From the NCBI GenBank assembly GCA_020847545.1, contig JADLBV010000007.1, positions 1 through 64,000 of the forward strand: a stretch of DNA of 64,000 nucleotides, written 5' to 3'. Under the pieces are notes generated by a model, which ran no database searches, had not been told where the DNA came from, and saw nothing but the letters and a program-made list of their open reading frames with translations. A program made the position numbers and the translations under genes. This stretch comes from Phycisphaerales bacterium. GTDB taxonomy: Bacteria > Planctomycetota > Phycisphaerae > Tepidisphaerales > Tepidisphaeraceae. How positions within the stretch are numbered: position 1 is the stretch's first letter; each line of letters begins with the position of its first letter. Of this stretch, positions 25,989 to 34,639 are shown one piece after another.

Positions 25989-26017
25989 TTGACACTGCCA
26001 ATTTTATAAGGTAAATA
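25989..26017 (+). promoter_or_regulatory. promoter for divergent PEP-CTERM gene, TTGACA-17-TAAATA
   Basis: A consensus TTGACA at 25989-25994, a 17-nt spacer, and TAAATA at 26012-26017. The -10 lies inside operator B2, so binding of the LacI protein would exclude RNA polymerase. Confidence 0.62.
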
Positions 26018-26032
26018 TGTAATTGATTTACC
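26010..26032. promoter_or_regulatory. candidate LacI operator B2
   Basis: 23-nt inverted repeat with arms GGTAAAT (26010-26016) and ATTTACC (26026-26032), the more symmetric of the two B operators. It overlaps the -10 box of the PEP-CTERM gene at 26055. Confidence 0.7.
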
Positions 26033-26054
26033 AATCACTTTTTTGGAGGAACCC

Positions 26055-26852
26055 ATGCGAATGCATCACTTCGTCCCAACGGTGTTTGCCGCCGGTTTAA
26101 TGGCGGTTGGTACTTTTTCTCACGCGGCCATGATCGCCGATTTTGAACCACCGGCCTATGAAGGCAATCCGGCGACTCAAACGGACATCGACGGAACCAA
26201 CGGATGGAATGCCACGGGTGGTACCGGCCTTCTGTACCCCGACAACACCAGCGGTTATGTACCACCGACCTATCCTCCACTATCGGGAACGCAGTCGTAT
26301 GTACTCTATGGCGGCTACCAGGCCCGCGGCTTCGGCGCTGCCGCTGCGGCGGTGGCTGATGGCTCAATTCTGTCCATGCTCAGCGGGGTGGAGACCTTTA
26401 GCGGTATAGGGGCCAACGGCGCGGCTTTCTACCTGAGTAGCAACGCAGCGCTGGGTGGCGGTAGCACTCCGGGGGGTATCGAATATTGGGGACCGACAAA
26501 GACCTTCAGTGTGTACGGTGCCGGCGGGTCAACCGTCACGGCCGTCCCTTTTGCCATACAAACCAAGTATCTGCTGGAGATGGAACTGGATTTTACCAAC
26601 GACACCTTTGATGCATATGTCACGGACATCACCAACAGCGGGCCGCGTACGCTGCTTGCCAACGACAAAGGCTTTGCCAGCGCACTGAGTGCAGCCAATG
26701 TCGCCAGCGACGGCGGTGTCTTGATCTATCATGCGCCCGGTGGCAACGCCATGTACGCCGATGACATCCAGATTAACACTGTTCCTGAACCCGCATCAAT
26801 TGGATTGTTAGGTCTGGGCTTACTGGCATTAATTCGCCGACGAAGCCGCTGA
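26055..26852 (+). CDS. PEP-CTERM sorting domain protein divergent from LacI
   Basis: 265 residues: signal peptide MRMHHFVPTVFAAGLMAVGT, then a beta-rich region (MIADFEPPAYEGNPATQTD, GTNGWNATGGTG, YVPPTYPPLSGTQSYVLYGG, LDFTNDTFDAYVTDITNSG) and the tail VPEPASIGLLG...LIRRRSR. It is a paralogue of the locus A protein at 15952-16725, aligning through the FE(P/T)P opening, PPTYP, SGTQS and the TNDTFDAYVTDITNSG/TNQTAVGWATDVTTSG strand pair. GGAGGA lies 4 nt before the ATG at 26055. Operator B2 overlaps its promoter, so expression should follow the LacI regulator. Confidence 0.87.
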   Translation: MRMHHFVPTVFAAGLMAVGTFSHAAMIADFEPPAYEGNPATQTDIDGTNGWNATGGTGLLYPDNTSGYVPPTYPPLSGTQSYVLYGGYQARGFGAAAAAVADGSILSMLSGVETFSGIGANGAAFYLSSNAALGGGSTPGGIEYWGPTKTFSVYGAGGSTVTAVPFAIQTKYLLEMELDFTNDTFDAYVTDITNSGPRTLLANDKGFASALSAANVASDGGVLIYHAPGGNAMYADDIQINTVPEPASIGLLGLGLLALIRRRSR

Positions 26853-27127
26853 ACATGACATCGTTTCTTCTCTCCGGCCACGTCGTAATATTTGTGTGCC
26901 ACGGCGTGGTTTTTATTGGTAGTCCTGAATGAACCGTTGCCGTCTTCGACGAACGAGAATCGGCCCCCTTTAACCAGTGGGGAGTTCGACCCGGCAGGGA
27001 ATAAATACATAGCGTAGACGCAGCCATTGGCGGACGATGCCGCGGTACTGAGAGCGGTACGGGAATAGGGCATCCGCCAACCCACTGCCATCATCCGACT
27101 TTCTTCTCTCATGGCTCCAACTGCATT
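26853..27127. other. convergent intergenic region, possible degenerate coding remnant
   Basis: About 275 bp between convergent genes. A weak hairpin CCAC-GGC-GTGG followed by TTTTTATT at 26899-26917 could end the PEP-CTERM transcript. On the minus strand a frame starting with ATG at 27112 (MREESRMMAVGWRMPYSRTA) stays open and runs antisense into the PEP-CTERM gene. I recognise nothing in it, so it is either a remnant of a fourth gene of locus C or chance. Confidence 0.3.
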
Positions 27128-28585
27128 TCACAACGTCGCGGATTCGTCCTCGAATCCGGGCGGACGGTAACGACGTCCGCCAGCTCGCTTCCACGCGATT
27201 TGAAGCAGAATCAGCGAAATGACAGTGAGTAGCTGAAATGATGCAATCCAGACGGGAATGAAACGATATTTCGCGTCAGGGCCTTGGTTTATCACCTTTC
27301 CCATCATGTCAAGGAATACACCGGTCAACAGCCCTGCGAAGATGACCGCCAGAGCACGAACCATCGCGTTGCTGGAACTGAATTGCCCGTAGCGACTTCG
27401 CGGCAGCATGTACATCAATAGAGGAATCTCCGACGCGGTAAACAGGCCCACCAGCGGAATAGCCGCCAGGCTGCTGGCCAACAGCAGATGCCATGCAGCC
27501 CGCGGCGGGAGATCAATGAACAGGAAGGTCGCTTGCAGCGGCGTGATGAACATCAGGCCAACTGTCGCAATCAACATGAGCTTGAGTGGGTGGAACCGAT
27601 CCACGAACCAGCCTCCCAACAACAAAAAAGGAATCGTCAGCCACTGAGCCATTCCGACGAGATGGAAATAGTTTTCGATTCCAACACCAACGCTTCGGAA
27701 GAAGAATACACGAAATGTTTCCATGCACATTGACAGCGCCCAGAACGTGGACGAAGCGTACAGTAGCCAATAGAGTGGTTGCGAAAAGCATTCCGTCCAG
27801 TAGGTGCGCAGCGAAGCCGCCAGTCCCTGACCGCCACCGACATTCGCCGGCGGCGGCGGGTAACGGCCCTCACGCACCTTCAGGCACATCAGTCCGAACA
27901 CGGCCACATACACGACCGCCGCCACGACGAATATTTCGCGCATGTGGCTTTCGGCGAACGGTGCCACCGCCAGGTTGTACGTTCCCGCCGCTCCCAGTCC
28001 GACCATCCTGAAAACCGCGATGAATCGTCCAAGAAACTGCGCCGGGACCACGTCGTTGAACAGATACCAATACACGCTGGTCACAAAGAGATTAAAGAAC
28101 TGGAACGCGATCAGTAGTACGGCGATGACGGCTATCACGACGGTGGATGCCGTCATCCCCGACAATATACCGCGCGCTGCCAGCCAGCCGCCAATGGATT
28201 CGGAGTAACCAAGAAGCACCAGCAACAGGCCGATCATTGGCGTGGGCACGAGCAGGAAGGGAATGCGTCGTCCCCACCGACTGCGATATCGATCGCTACG
28301 GAAGCTGACGATCGGCGTGATGATCAGGTTCATCGTTGCTGACAGCGTGGTGATGAGAAGACCGATCGTCGTGCTGGAAGCGCCCAGTTCATTGAGCTTC
28401 AGCGGCAGGATGGATGGGACCACGCTCTCCATCAGAAAGAAAACGAAATCGCCCCACAGGAGCCAGGCCATCAGCGAGAAAAGCCCCCATCGTGTATAGG
28501 TGAGTGTGCCAACGTGGTATAGGCGATCTGATGCCGTCTCCCTCTCGACGGGCACGGTTTCATCGCTGGATGAGGTGGCGCTCAT
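27128..28585 (-). CDS. MFS sugar transporter (GPH/SLC45-like), locus C
   Basis: 485 residues with twelve likely transmembrane helices. The cytoplasmic loop after helix 2-3 reads FRSDRYRSRWGRRIPFLLV, the D-R-x(n)-R-W-G-R-R-x-P motif typical of glycoside-pentoside-hexuronide:cation symporters and plant-type sucrose carriers. A second half begins around FFRSVGVGIENYFHLVGMA. It would import mono- or oligosaccharides released by the other products of locus C. Its start overlaps the sialidase-like gene stop by 4 nt (ATGA). It is the only transporter among loci A to D, which suggests that the other loci rely on carriers encoded elsewhere. Confidence 0.86.
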   Translation of the reverse strand: MSATSSSDETVPVERETASDRLYHVGTLTYTRWGLFSLMAWLLWGDFVFFLMESVVPSILPLKLNELGASSTTIGLLITTLSATMNLIITPIVSFRSDRYRSRWGRRIPFLLVPTPMIGLLLVLLGYSESIGGWLAARGILSGMTASTVVIAVIAVLLIAFQFFNLFVTSVYWYLFNDVVPAQFLGRFIAVFRMVGLGAAGTYNLAVAPFAESHMREIFVVAAVVYVAVFGLMCLKVREGRYPPPPANVGGGQGLAASLRTYWTECFSQPLYWLLYASSTFWALSMCMETFRVFFFRSVGVGIENYFHLVGMAQWLTIPFLLLGGWFVDRFHPLKLMLIATVGLMFITPLQATFLFIDLPPRAAWHLLLASSLAAIPLVGLFTASEIPLLMYMLPRSRYGQFSSSNAMVRALAVIFAGLLTGVFLDMMGKVINQGPDAKYRFIPVWIASFQLLTVISLILLQIAWKRAGGRRYRPPGFEDESATL

Positions 28586-29721
28586 GCGAGATCGATCTGG
28601 AAGATCACGCCCCAGACGGTCATGTCTTCCGGAGGGGGATAGGGATAGTCGTTGCCGCGATGCCCCACTGCGAGAATCCGCCCGTCGTCAAGCTGCACCG
28701 ACTGCGGGTAGTACCCCGCCGGCGGGAGCGTGGTCCGATGCCAAGAATCGCCGTCATCGACCGTCGCCCAGACGCCTTCATGGGAGATGTAGAGCAGCAC
28801 GCCTTGGCGGGTCATGCGCAGTTCCGGCTGCCCGCCGTGCGGAATATCCAGAAGTTTGACCGGACCGGCCATCCACCGTCCGGCTTTCTTCGTGACACGC
28901 ACCTGTCGTCGTGGAGCGCCATTGGGCGCATAGGAGAGCGACGGGCCTTCGAGTTTCAATTCCGCCCGGCAGATAACCAGCAGGTCGCCGTTGCTCAACT
29001 CCGCTACCGCAGGTTCCGGCAGGCCGACCTGACCGTTTTCGTTCGGCGCGATCAGGATCGGCGCCGACCAACTCTGCCCGTGGTCTGACGAGGTCGTTAG
29101 ATACGAATTGACGTTGTAATATTCGTTTTCGTCGCCACGCTGAATGCCATAACCGACGGCGGCGACCGTGCCGTCGCGCAATTCGATGATACGATTGATC
29201 CAGAGGCGTCCCAGGTGTCCGGTGACGTGCGGCGAAATGATTTCGACGTTCTGCGCCGCAGGCCAGGTCAGGCCGTCATCATAACTTCGAGCGATGCAGG
29301 CGCCGCGCCCTTTCCATGCCGCGTCGGCCAGGTCCATGTGCATCCGGTGCGCCAGCGTCACGCCGCAGCGCAGCCGGCAAATGCAATAAAACGCCGCATG
29401 GTTCCACATTCCCGGCACGTCGAGTTCCGTGACCTGCTGCAAGCCGGCGGGACCGATGTTCCGGGCATCGACGTGGAAAAGCCGCTGTCGCTTGTTCAGT
29501 CCCGTCATGTTGTAGAACGAATTCGGGAAAGCCCGGTCAAATTCAGGCGGCATGATGGGCGGCGGGCGATTCAAATCGCCGAAGATGTGCAGCATACCCA
29601 GCATCGGCCCGCGCTCGCCGCTCCACAACGTACACCAGGCCACCCAGCACGGATTTTCGGGCGGATGGTACAGATTCGGCACGATTTCCACGCGGCTGAT
29701 CTTAAATACAGGTATTTTCAT
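28582..29721 (-). CDS. BNR/Asp-box sialidase-like protein, locus C
   Basis: 379 residues without a signal peptide. Three Asp-box motifs are present: SYDDGLTW (near residue 160), SSDHGQSW (near 220) and VDDGDSWH (near 330), the turns of a six-bladed sialidase-type propeller. An N-terminal region rich in PPENPCWVAWC precedes it, and GLPEPAVAELSNGDLLVICR resembles the central strand of exo-sialidases; a full arginine triad is not obvious. Glycoside hydrolase or phosphorylase activity is possible. I chose the ATG at 29721, 4 bp after the DUF4091 stop, over an earlier in-frame start lying inside that gene. Lack of a signal peptide places it in the cytoplasm with products imported by the MFS carrier. 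Confidence 0.8.
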   Translation of the reverse strand: MKIPVFKISRVEIVPNLYHPPENPCWVAWCTLWSGERGPMLGMLHIFGDLNRPPPIMPPEFDRAFPNSFYNMTGLNKRQRLFHVDARNIGPAGLQQVTELDVPGMWNHAAFYCICRLRCGVTLAHRMHMDLADAAWKGRGACIARSYDDGLTWPAAQNVEIISPHVTGHLGRLWINRIIELRDGTVAAVGYGIQRGDENEYYNVNSYLTTSSDHGQSWSAPILIAPNENGQVGLPEPAVAELSNGDLLVICRAELKLEGPSLSYAPNGAPRRQVRVTKKAGRWMAGPVKLLDIPHGGQPELRMTRQGVLLYISHEGVWATVDDGDSWHRTTLPPAGYYPQSVQLDDGRILAVGHRGNDYPYPPPEDMTVWGVIFQIDLA

Positions 29722-29725
29722 GTAG

Positions 29726-31528
29726 TCACCGGCAGACGCGTTGAATGCGTTCACACAACTGTCCGATTTTGTGCCGCGCCTTAATCAGGGATTTCCCTGA
29801 ATAATCCCAGTTCCCCAACTTGAGCGGGTCCTTGTCTCGAATCACACCCGCTTCGTTCAGCAGACGCGATGCTTCCTTGACCATAGATGATCCGGGATGC
29901 CGCTGACCGAGCTGCTCAGACAGATTGTTCAACAGCCAAAGATATTCGTAATCCTCCATCCCCTGACGGAGGAGTTCAAAGCGAATTGATGTTACTGGCC
30001 CGTCCTTCCCTGGGTATAGAACACACGTGTTGGGAAACTCTTCATAGGCGAACCACGCCGTCAGATCGGTGAACGGACCGAAACCATCCATGTCGTATTT
30101 CCAGCAGAACCACATGCCCAATCGGTATGCCGCCGGCATGGCGTCGGTACGGTACAGGCCAGGGAAATAAGTCCATATCTGCCGTCCGCGCGCGCGCTCG
30201 GCCTGCTCACGCTGTTCGTGACCCGCCAGCACTGTCGTGTCGATCGCCCAGATATACACATTTTCTGCGATTTCGGAAGAAAACGGATCGGCGTTGAGCG
30301 TCACCATGGTCCGCAGCGGCGGCGTTACCTGGTGCGCCCAGCGGGTGGCCTGTCGGGTGTAATCGAAATCGTCGATGCCCGGCACATGCGATTGATGACC
30401 TTTGTGTGGCTCACCGGCCATGTACGCGATCGAGCGATCCATCCAGCCGTTGGACTTAAGATGGTCGGCCATTCGCGAATACTCCGACGCAATCCGTCGC
30501 CAGTCCTGCGCGGTGCGATGCTCCCAGTCTTTCATGAAATCGGCCCAGACATAGGCTTGCGATGCTTCACTGAAGACGAATGGCGTAGAGAAATATCCGG
30601 CGATCCGCGGTTCCATCCCGATGTTCCATGTTCCTGGCCAGAGAAAGGCGGTCTGCCCGCGAGAGACTGCAAAGCGCATGTCGGCGTCGAAAGCCGACCA
30701 ATCCGTGCTGATCGAACCATCCCGCCTAAGTGTCTGGCGAATGCTCAACGGATAATACGAAGGCGCCGATGGGCTGATTCGATGATCGAGATACATTTCG
30801 ACATACTTTTTGCGCAGCGCGTCGAACTCGGCGGTCCCCTGTGTCAATCCACTGCTTTCGGATAACCCGCGCTCCCAGAGATAAAAGAGGTTGGGCAGAT
30901 GATTCTCCCGCGGCAGGTCAAAATCCCACACATGAACGACCAGCGGAACGACGGTCGGCGCACTACCGGCGGGCGCGACGCGTATTTCACCGCGATAGAT
31001 TCCAGCGGGCGTATTTACCGGCGTGTGCAGATCGACCCAGATCGGTTGGGCGGCACCGGCAGATACGTTGAACTTTTCAGCGCGGCGCAGCGGGTCCGGC
31101 CAGGCGATTAGGCGTCGAGTATCCAACATCCCGCACTCCAGTTCCTTCGGAAGCTAGCGTTTCGGATTGTCCGGTACGAAATCGACAACATAACAGGTGA
31201 TGCTTTCCTGCGCCAGCACGTCACTGGAATCATCGCGTTTGAGTTCCGTCCAGGAAATGTGAACGTCGGTCAATGAGTGATCCCCTGCCAGAATCACAAC
31301 CTGAATCGACTCGTGTTCCTGTCGCGCGGTCCATATTTCCGCCCGTTTTTCCCGAGCGGAGGGATCGAAATCGGCCGCCTGCGGCCCGACGCGCTCCATG
31401 TCACCGACGACCTCGATTTGATAGCCCATCACTGCCGCGGGCGTCGATCCCCGCGACGGCATGGCAACACAAAACATCATTGGAATGATGGCGAGGAACA
31501 CCACCATCGTGGATGTCGCATCTTTCAT
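29726..31528 (-). pseudogene. DUF4091 protein interrupted by one in-frame TAG, locus C
   Basis: One reading frame of 601 codons contains a single TAG at 31156-31154. The first 124 codons give a signal peptide (MKDATSTMVVFLAIIPMMFC) and a sandwich domain ending VVDFVPDNPKR. After the TAG the same frame continues LPKELECG-MLDTRRLIAWPDPLRR, where intact DUF4091 proteins read directly into the WPDPL block. The remainder is a barrel with MAGEPHKGH and a C-terminal DUF4091 signature RQGMEDYEYLWLL. There is no frameshift and no other damage, so this is a recent nonsense mutation, a base-call error, or read-through. The downstream part could restart at ATG 31129 (467 aa), but that product would lack a signal peptide. 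It keeps the locus C gene order between the PEP-CTERM and sialidase genes. Confidence 0.75.
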
Positions 31529-31584
31529 GTCTTACCGATCTCAGTTGAAGTACGCGATCACCTTTTCCAGCACATCCGCCAGCG

Positions 31585-32391
31585 TTAGACAGAAGGATGC
31601 CCCATCCGCCGTCGTACCAGCAAACCGCCCGCCAACGCCAGAATCAGCAGACCCGTACCCGGTTCGGGGACCGCCAGATCGGTGTACTGAAGATTGTCAA
31701 AGCGAGATTGTCCCCCACGCCCGTAGGCGCCCATGAGCACGCCGGCGTATTGGAAGTTTCCGCTGACGGCGCCGACGCCGCTGGCGGTGTTGCCATTGAT
31801 GATGAACGTGAAGGCGCCACCGGCGCGCTCAATCGTGAGATGGTCATAGGTCGGCCAGCCATTTCGTCCAACATTGACGGTGCCCAGCAACGTGCTGCCG
31901 CCGCTCAGATAGGCCGCGCTGATCGGCGCGGTGGCCTGGCGAATTTCCCATCGGTCCTGCACGTCGTTGCGACCGAAAAACAGCGACTTGCCGCTGCTCC
32001 AGGGATCGGTCGATTCGCTGAGGATCAGCCCCATCATGTAGTTTCCCGCCGCATAGACGCTCCTGGCATCGACCTCTACGCGAACGTCTGTTGTCAGGGT
32101 TGTGTCATTTCGAATCTGAGTCTGTTCGTCAAGACCAACACTCCCTCCATAGTTGACTCGCAGCGCGCCAGGCAACGGATAAGTTGCGCCGATGTCATCG
32201 TCAGGCCAGTTGAAAATAAAGTCGATGTCGTCGCCGGCCCGACTGGCGTTGAAACCGGCGGTATACGTCGGCAGCGATGTCGGCGTACTCCCCTGGTAGG
32301 TGAAATCATCGATAAAATACGGCGATGCTTGCGCACCAGCGCCCAGTCCGACGATCATCAAGGCCGCGGACAACCGAGTAACTGCGTTCAT
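31585..32391 (-). CDS. PEP-CTERM sorting domain protein, locus C
   Basis: 268 residues: signal peptide MNAVTRLSAALMIVGLGAGA, a single beta-sandwich domain (YFIDDFTYQGSTPTSLPTY, TTDVRVEVDARSVYAAGNYM, DHLTIERAGGAFTFIING, SGNFQYAGVLMGAYGRGG) and the tail VPEPGTGLLIL...LVRRRMGHPSV. The layout of DDFTYQ...FDNLQYTDL is that of LamG/concanavalin-like sugar-binding domains common in PEP-CTERM proteins. It is not closely similar to the A and B PEP-CTERM proteins. AAGGAG precedes the ATG. It lies 24 bp after the pseudopilin gene and 56 bp before the interrupted DUF4091 gene. Confidence 0.86.
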   Translation of the reverse strand: MNAVTRLSAALMIVGLGAGAQASPYFIDDFTYQGSTPTSLPTYTAGFNASRAGDDIDFIFNWPDDDIGATYPLPGALRVNYGGSVGLDEQTQIRNDTTLTTDVRVEVDARSVYAAGNYMMGLILSESTDPWSSGKSLFFGRNDVQDRWEIRQATAPISAAYLSGGSTLLGTVNVGRNGWPTYDHLTIERAGGAFTFIINGNTASGVGAVSGNFQYAGVLMGAYGRGGQSRFDNLQYTDLAVPEPGTGLLILALAGGLLVRRRMGHPSV

Positions 32392-32415
32392 GACTCACTC
32401 TCCTTTTGTGGCCGC

Positions 32416-33051
32416 TTAATTGCGATACCACGGGTTGGTTGATGCCCCCTGGTCCATGTTCAGATCCGCTCTGGGCATGCCGGCCACATGGCCGTCCAGA
32501 TAGCCCATGTTCAATGACATGTTGGGATGCCTGCTAACGGGCAAATACGCTTCAAGTCCCAGCAGGATCACCGTACCGGTCAGACCGTCGCCAACGACGA
32601 TCTTTTCGCTGTGTCGGCGGACGGTGGACCGCTTGACGAACGTCAACCAGGCGTTGACCGGTTCGGTGAGCGTACTGCCGAGATATCCGTTCAAACCATA
32701 CGCCGTCTTGAATGTCGGATACGGATAGGCCTCATCCGCCAGAGCCGGACAGGTGAAGATATTGTTGGTTCCTTCGCCAATCTGGATCGTCTTGAAAGCG
32801 TACCGGCTGATCTTTTGGTTCCAGAACGGATCGATCAGCTCGGAAGACGCCACGCATGGCATGAAATCGTGATAATCATTGGCGTACTGCTGAAGCAGAT
32901 AGGAAAGTTGCCGCAAGTTCGACATGCACGCGACCTGTTTAGCCGACTCGCGGGCGCGGTTTAGCGCGGGCAGTAGTATGGATATAAGCAGCGCGACGAT
33001 GCCTATTACCACAAGAAGTTCGACAAGGGTGAAACCCATTCGTTTTTTCAT
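32416..33051 (-). CDS. type II pseudopilin with His-Xn-DG block, locus C
   Basis: 211 residues. [20 protein letters not shown] has a canonical prepilin processing site and helix, then [23 protein letters not shown]. The C-terminal block [20 protein letters not shown] has ten residues between His and Asp-Gly. The start at 33051 is supported by GAGG and lies 8 bp after the regulator stop, so translation is probably coupled. Here the pseudopilin comes first after the regulator and the PEP-CTERM gene second, the reverse of loci A and B. Confidence 0.9.
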   Translation of the reverse strand: MKKRMGFTLVELLVVIGIVALLISILLPALNRARESAKQVACMSNLRQLSYLLQQYANDYHDFMPCVASSELIDPFWNQKISRYAFKTIQIGEGTNNIFTCPALADEAYPYPTFKTAYGLNGYLGSTLTEPVNAWLTFVKRSTVRRHSEKIVVGDGLTGTVILLGLEAYLPVSRHPNMSLNMGYLDGHVAGMPRADLNMDQGASTNPWYRN

Positions 33052-33059
33052 GGAACACC

Positions 33060-34214
33060 TCATGACTCCTGCGTCTGCCGCAGGCGGCACCCTTCGCCGT
33101 AACGCTCGATGGTGAACGATTCGACGATTCGGTCGGTCCAGTTCAATTCCATTGCGGCCTGCGGTTCAATTTGCAGCAGCTTGCACGTCGGCTCGATCGA
33201 AATTGCGTGAAGCTGATCGCCGCGCCCTTCGAGGCAGTCGATCATCTGTCGCACGGCCCGGCGGGCGAATTCTTCGGCGGGAATCAACTGACTCCACCGC
33301 ACCACGTTCGGACCACTGATGATGTTGGGCATCTCCTCGACAAACGGCAACGGAACATACAGCAGACTCTGCGGATTCGGATGAATCGCCTTGAGTGCGG
33401 CGGGCAACAACGCCACCGGCCAGTGCTCGGCGATCAACGCGGCATTCTCAAGCCCGCGCCTGCACAGCATCTGCGCCACATGATCGATGCGTTCCGGTTC
33501 CAGCGCGCAGAGATGCATCGACGGCTGGCGGGCATGGCGCTCGATCGACTCGACGTACCCGGCGAGCATCTCCTGGCCTGTGTGATATTCCGGACTGGAA
33601 GGATCGGCCTCAAACCAAACCGGATCGCGCCCCGCAACGAGTAGTTCGCGCGTAATCTCGCGCAGCAGCGACGTGGCTCCCAGCCGAACTTGTGGCGCCG
33701 GCACGCTCAGCGAGCAGTTGCCCAGCACCAAATACGGCAGCGAATGCTGCTTGAAATATTCGATGTGAAAATCGTGCACCATTCCATAGAGAAGGACCGC
33801 ATCGACCGATCGGCGGCGGATCATCTCTGGCGGATTGCCGCCCAGTACGCGGTCGGTCTGCATCTGTTCGATGACGAGTTCATAACCTGCCTGTTGAGCC
33901 AGTTTCTGCACGGCAAATGCAATCAGGCGCAGATAGGACCCCATGTCAGGCATGTCCAAATAGAGCAGGCCAAGACGATGATGTTTCTGTACGACGGCCT
34001 TGTCCTTCGCGCCGGCTAGAAAGGTTCCCTGCCCGTGGCGACGCTCGACAATACCCCTGCGCGCCAGCAAATCGTTTGCCCAGCGAACTGTCCCGTAGGT
34101 GACGCCCAACTGAACGGCCAGTTCCCTTTCCGACGGCAACGAATCGCCGGGACGAAGGTTTCGCTGGCGAATCAAGCGTTCGATATTATGGGCAACCTGA
34201 CTGTAGCGACTCAT
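33060..34214 (-). CDS. GntR-type/LacI-sensor transcriptional regulator, locus C
   Basis: 384 residues. A GntR winged helix occupies residues ~5-72 ([60 protein letters not shown]) and a LacI-like sensor follows ([68 protein letters not shown]). The regulator at 16749 has the same domain order, but the sequences differ widely. The ATG at 34214 was preferred to an upstream TTG. The promoter region is very AT-rich and contains AATATAC (34216-34222) and GTATATT (34243-34249) as an inverted pair, a candidate operator. It presumably represses locus C until a sugar is bound. Confidence 0.87.
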   Translation of the reverse strand: MSRYSQVAHNIERLIRQRNLRPGDSLPSERELAVQLGVTYGTVRWANDLLARRGIVERRHGQGTFLAGAKDKAVVQKHHRLGLLYLDMPDMGSYLRLIAFAVQKLAQQAGYELVIEQMQTDRVLGGNPPEMIRRRSVDAVLLYGMVHDFHIEYFKQHSLPYLVLGNCSLSVPAPQVRLGATSLLREITRELLVAGRDPVWFEADPSSPEYHTGQEMLAGYVESIERHARQPSMHLCALEPERIDHVAQMLCRRGLENAALIAEHWPVALLPAALKAIHPNPQSLLYVPLPFVEEMPNIISGPNVVRWSQLIPAEEFARRAVRQMIDCLEGRGDQLHAISIEPTCKLLQIEPQAAMELNWTDRIVESFTIERYGEGCRLRQTQES

Positions 34215-34639
34215 AAATATACTCAAGTGCTATGTGCTCTACGTATATTACTTCCATCTTCGTGATTTTGCAAATTATTTTTGATATATAATATAATTTG
34301 TAGATTTTATCAGACTTTTCCAAGTAGATTACAAAGCATATATCAACTGCGCTGCACAGTTGAAGTGAATACCTAACCCGAATATTTCACGTTTTTTATA
34401 GGCCTACCCACAACTTGAATCAGCCCAGGAGCGGATTCGGCGACAATGCGTCAGATGATCTGGGACGAAGCGGTGGAGGATGTGATCAAAAAGAGTCATG
34501 GAAGGGCCGTGATCCGCCGATTCGAACTGCTACGGGCGGCGTGAAAACGGTCAGTTTGAGTAATGATGCGGCCGTGAGAAACATCGCGGCATGGCGAGGA
34601 GGCGGCGGATAATACGATGTTTATGTCTTCTATTTGAAC
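34215..34639. other. gene-poor region: AT-rich promoter zone of locus C and a small remnant
   Basis: The part nearest the GntR gene (34215-34400) is AT-rich, with the inverted pair AATATAC/GTATATT (34216-34222 and 34243-34249) and TATAATATAATT near 34288. The rest returns to GC-rich composition. It holds one 32-codon plus-strand frame (34446-34544, starting MRQMIWDEAVEDVIKKSHG) that could be a gene fragment; I see no match for it. No RNA gene or repeat is visible. Confidence 0.35.

Noticed and set aside
26729-27112. 127-codon minus-strand gene downstream of the MFS gene
   Set aside because: It runs antisense into the PEP-CTERM gene for its last third and has no recognisable domain; kept only as a possible remnant in the intergenic description.
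34446-34544. Small plus-strand gene starting MRQMIWDEAVEDVI
   Set aside because: Only 32 codons, no ribosome-binding site, no homology recognised and no partner gene. Mentioned only as possible remnant.
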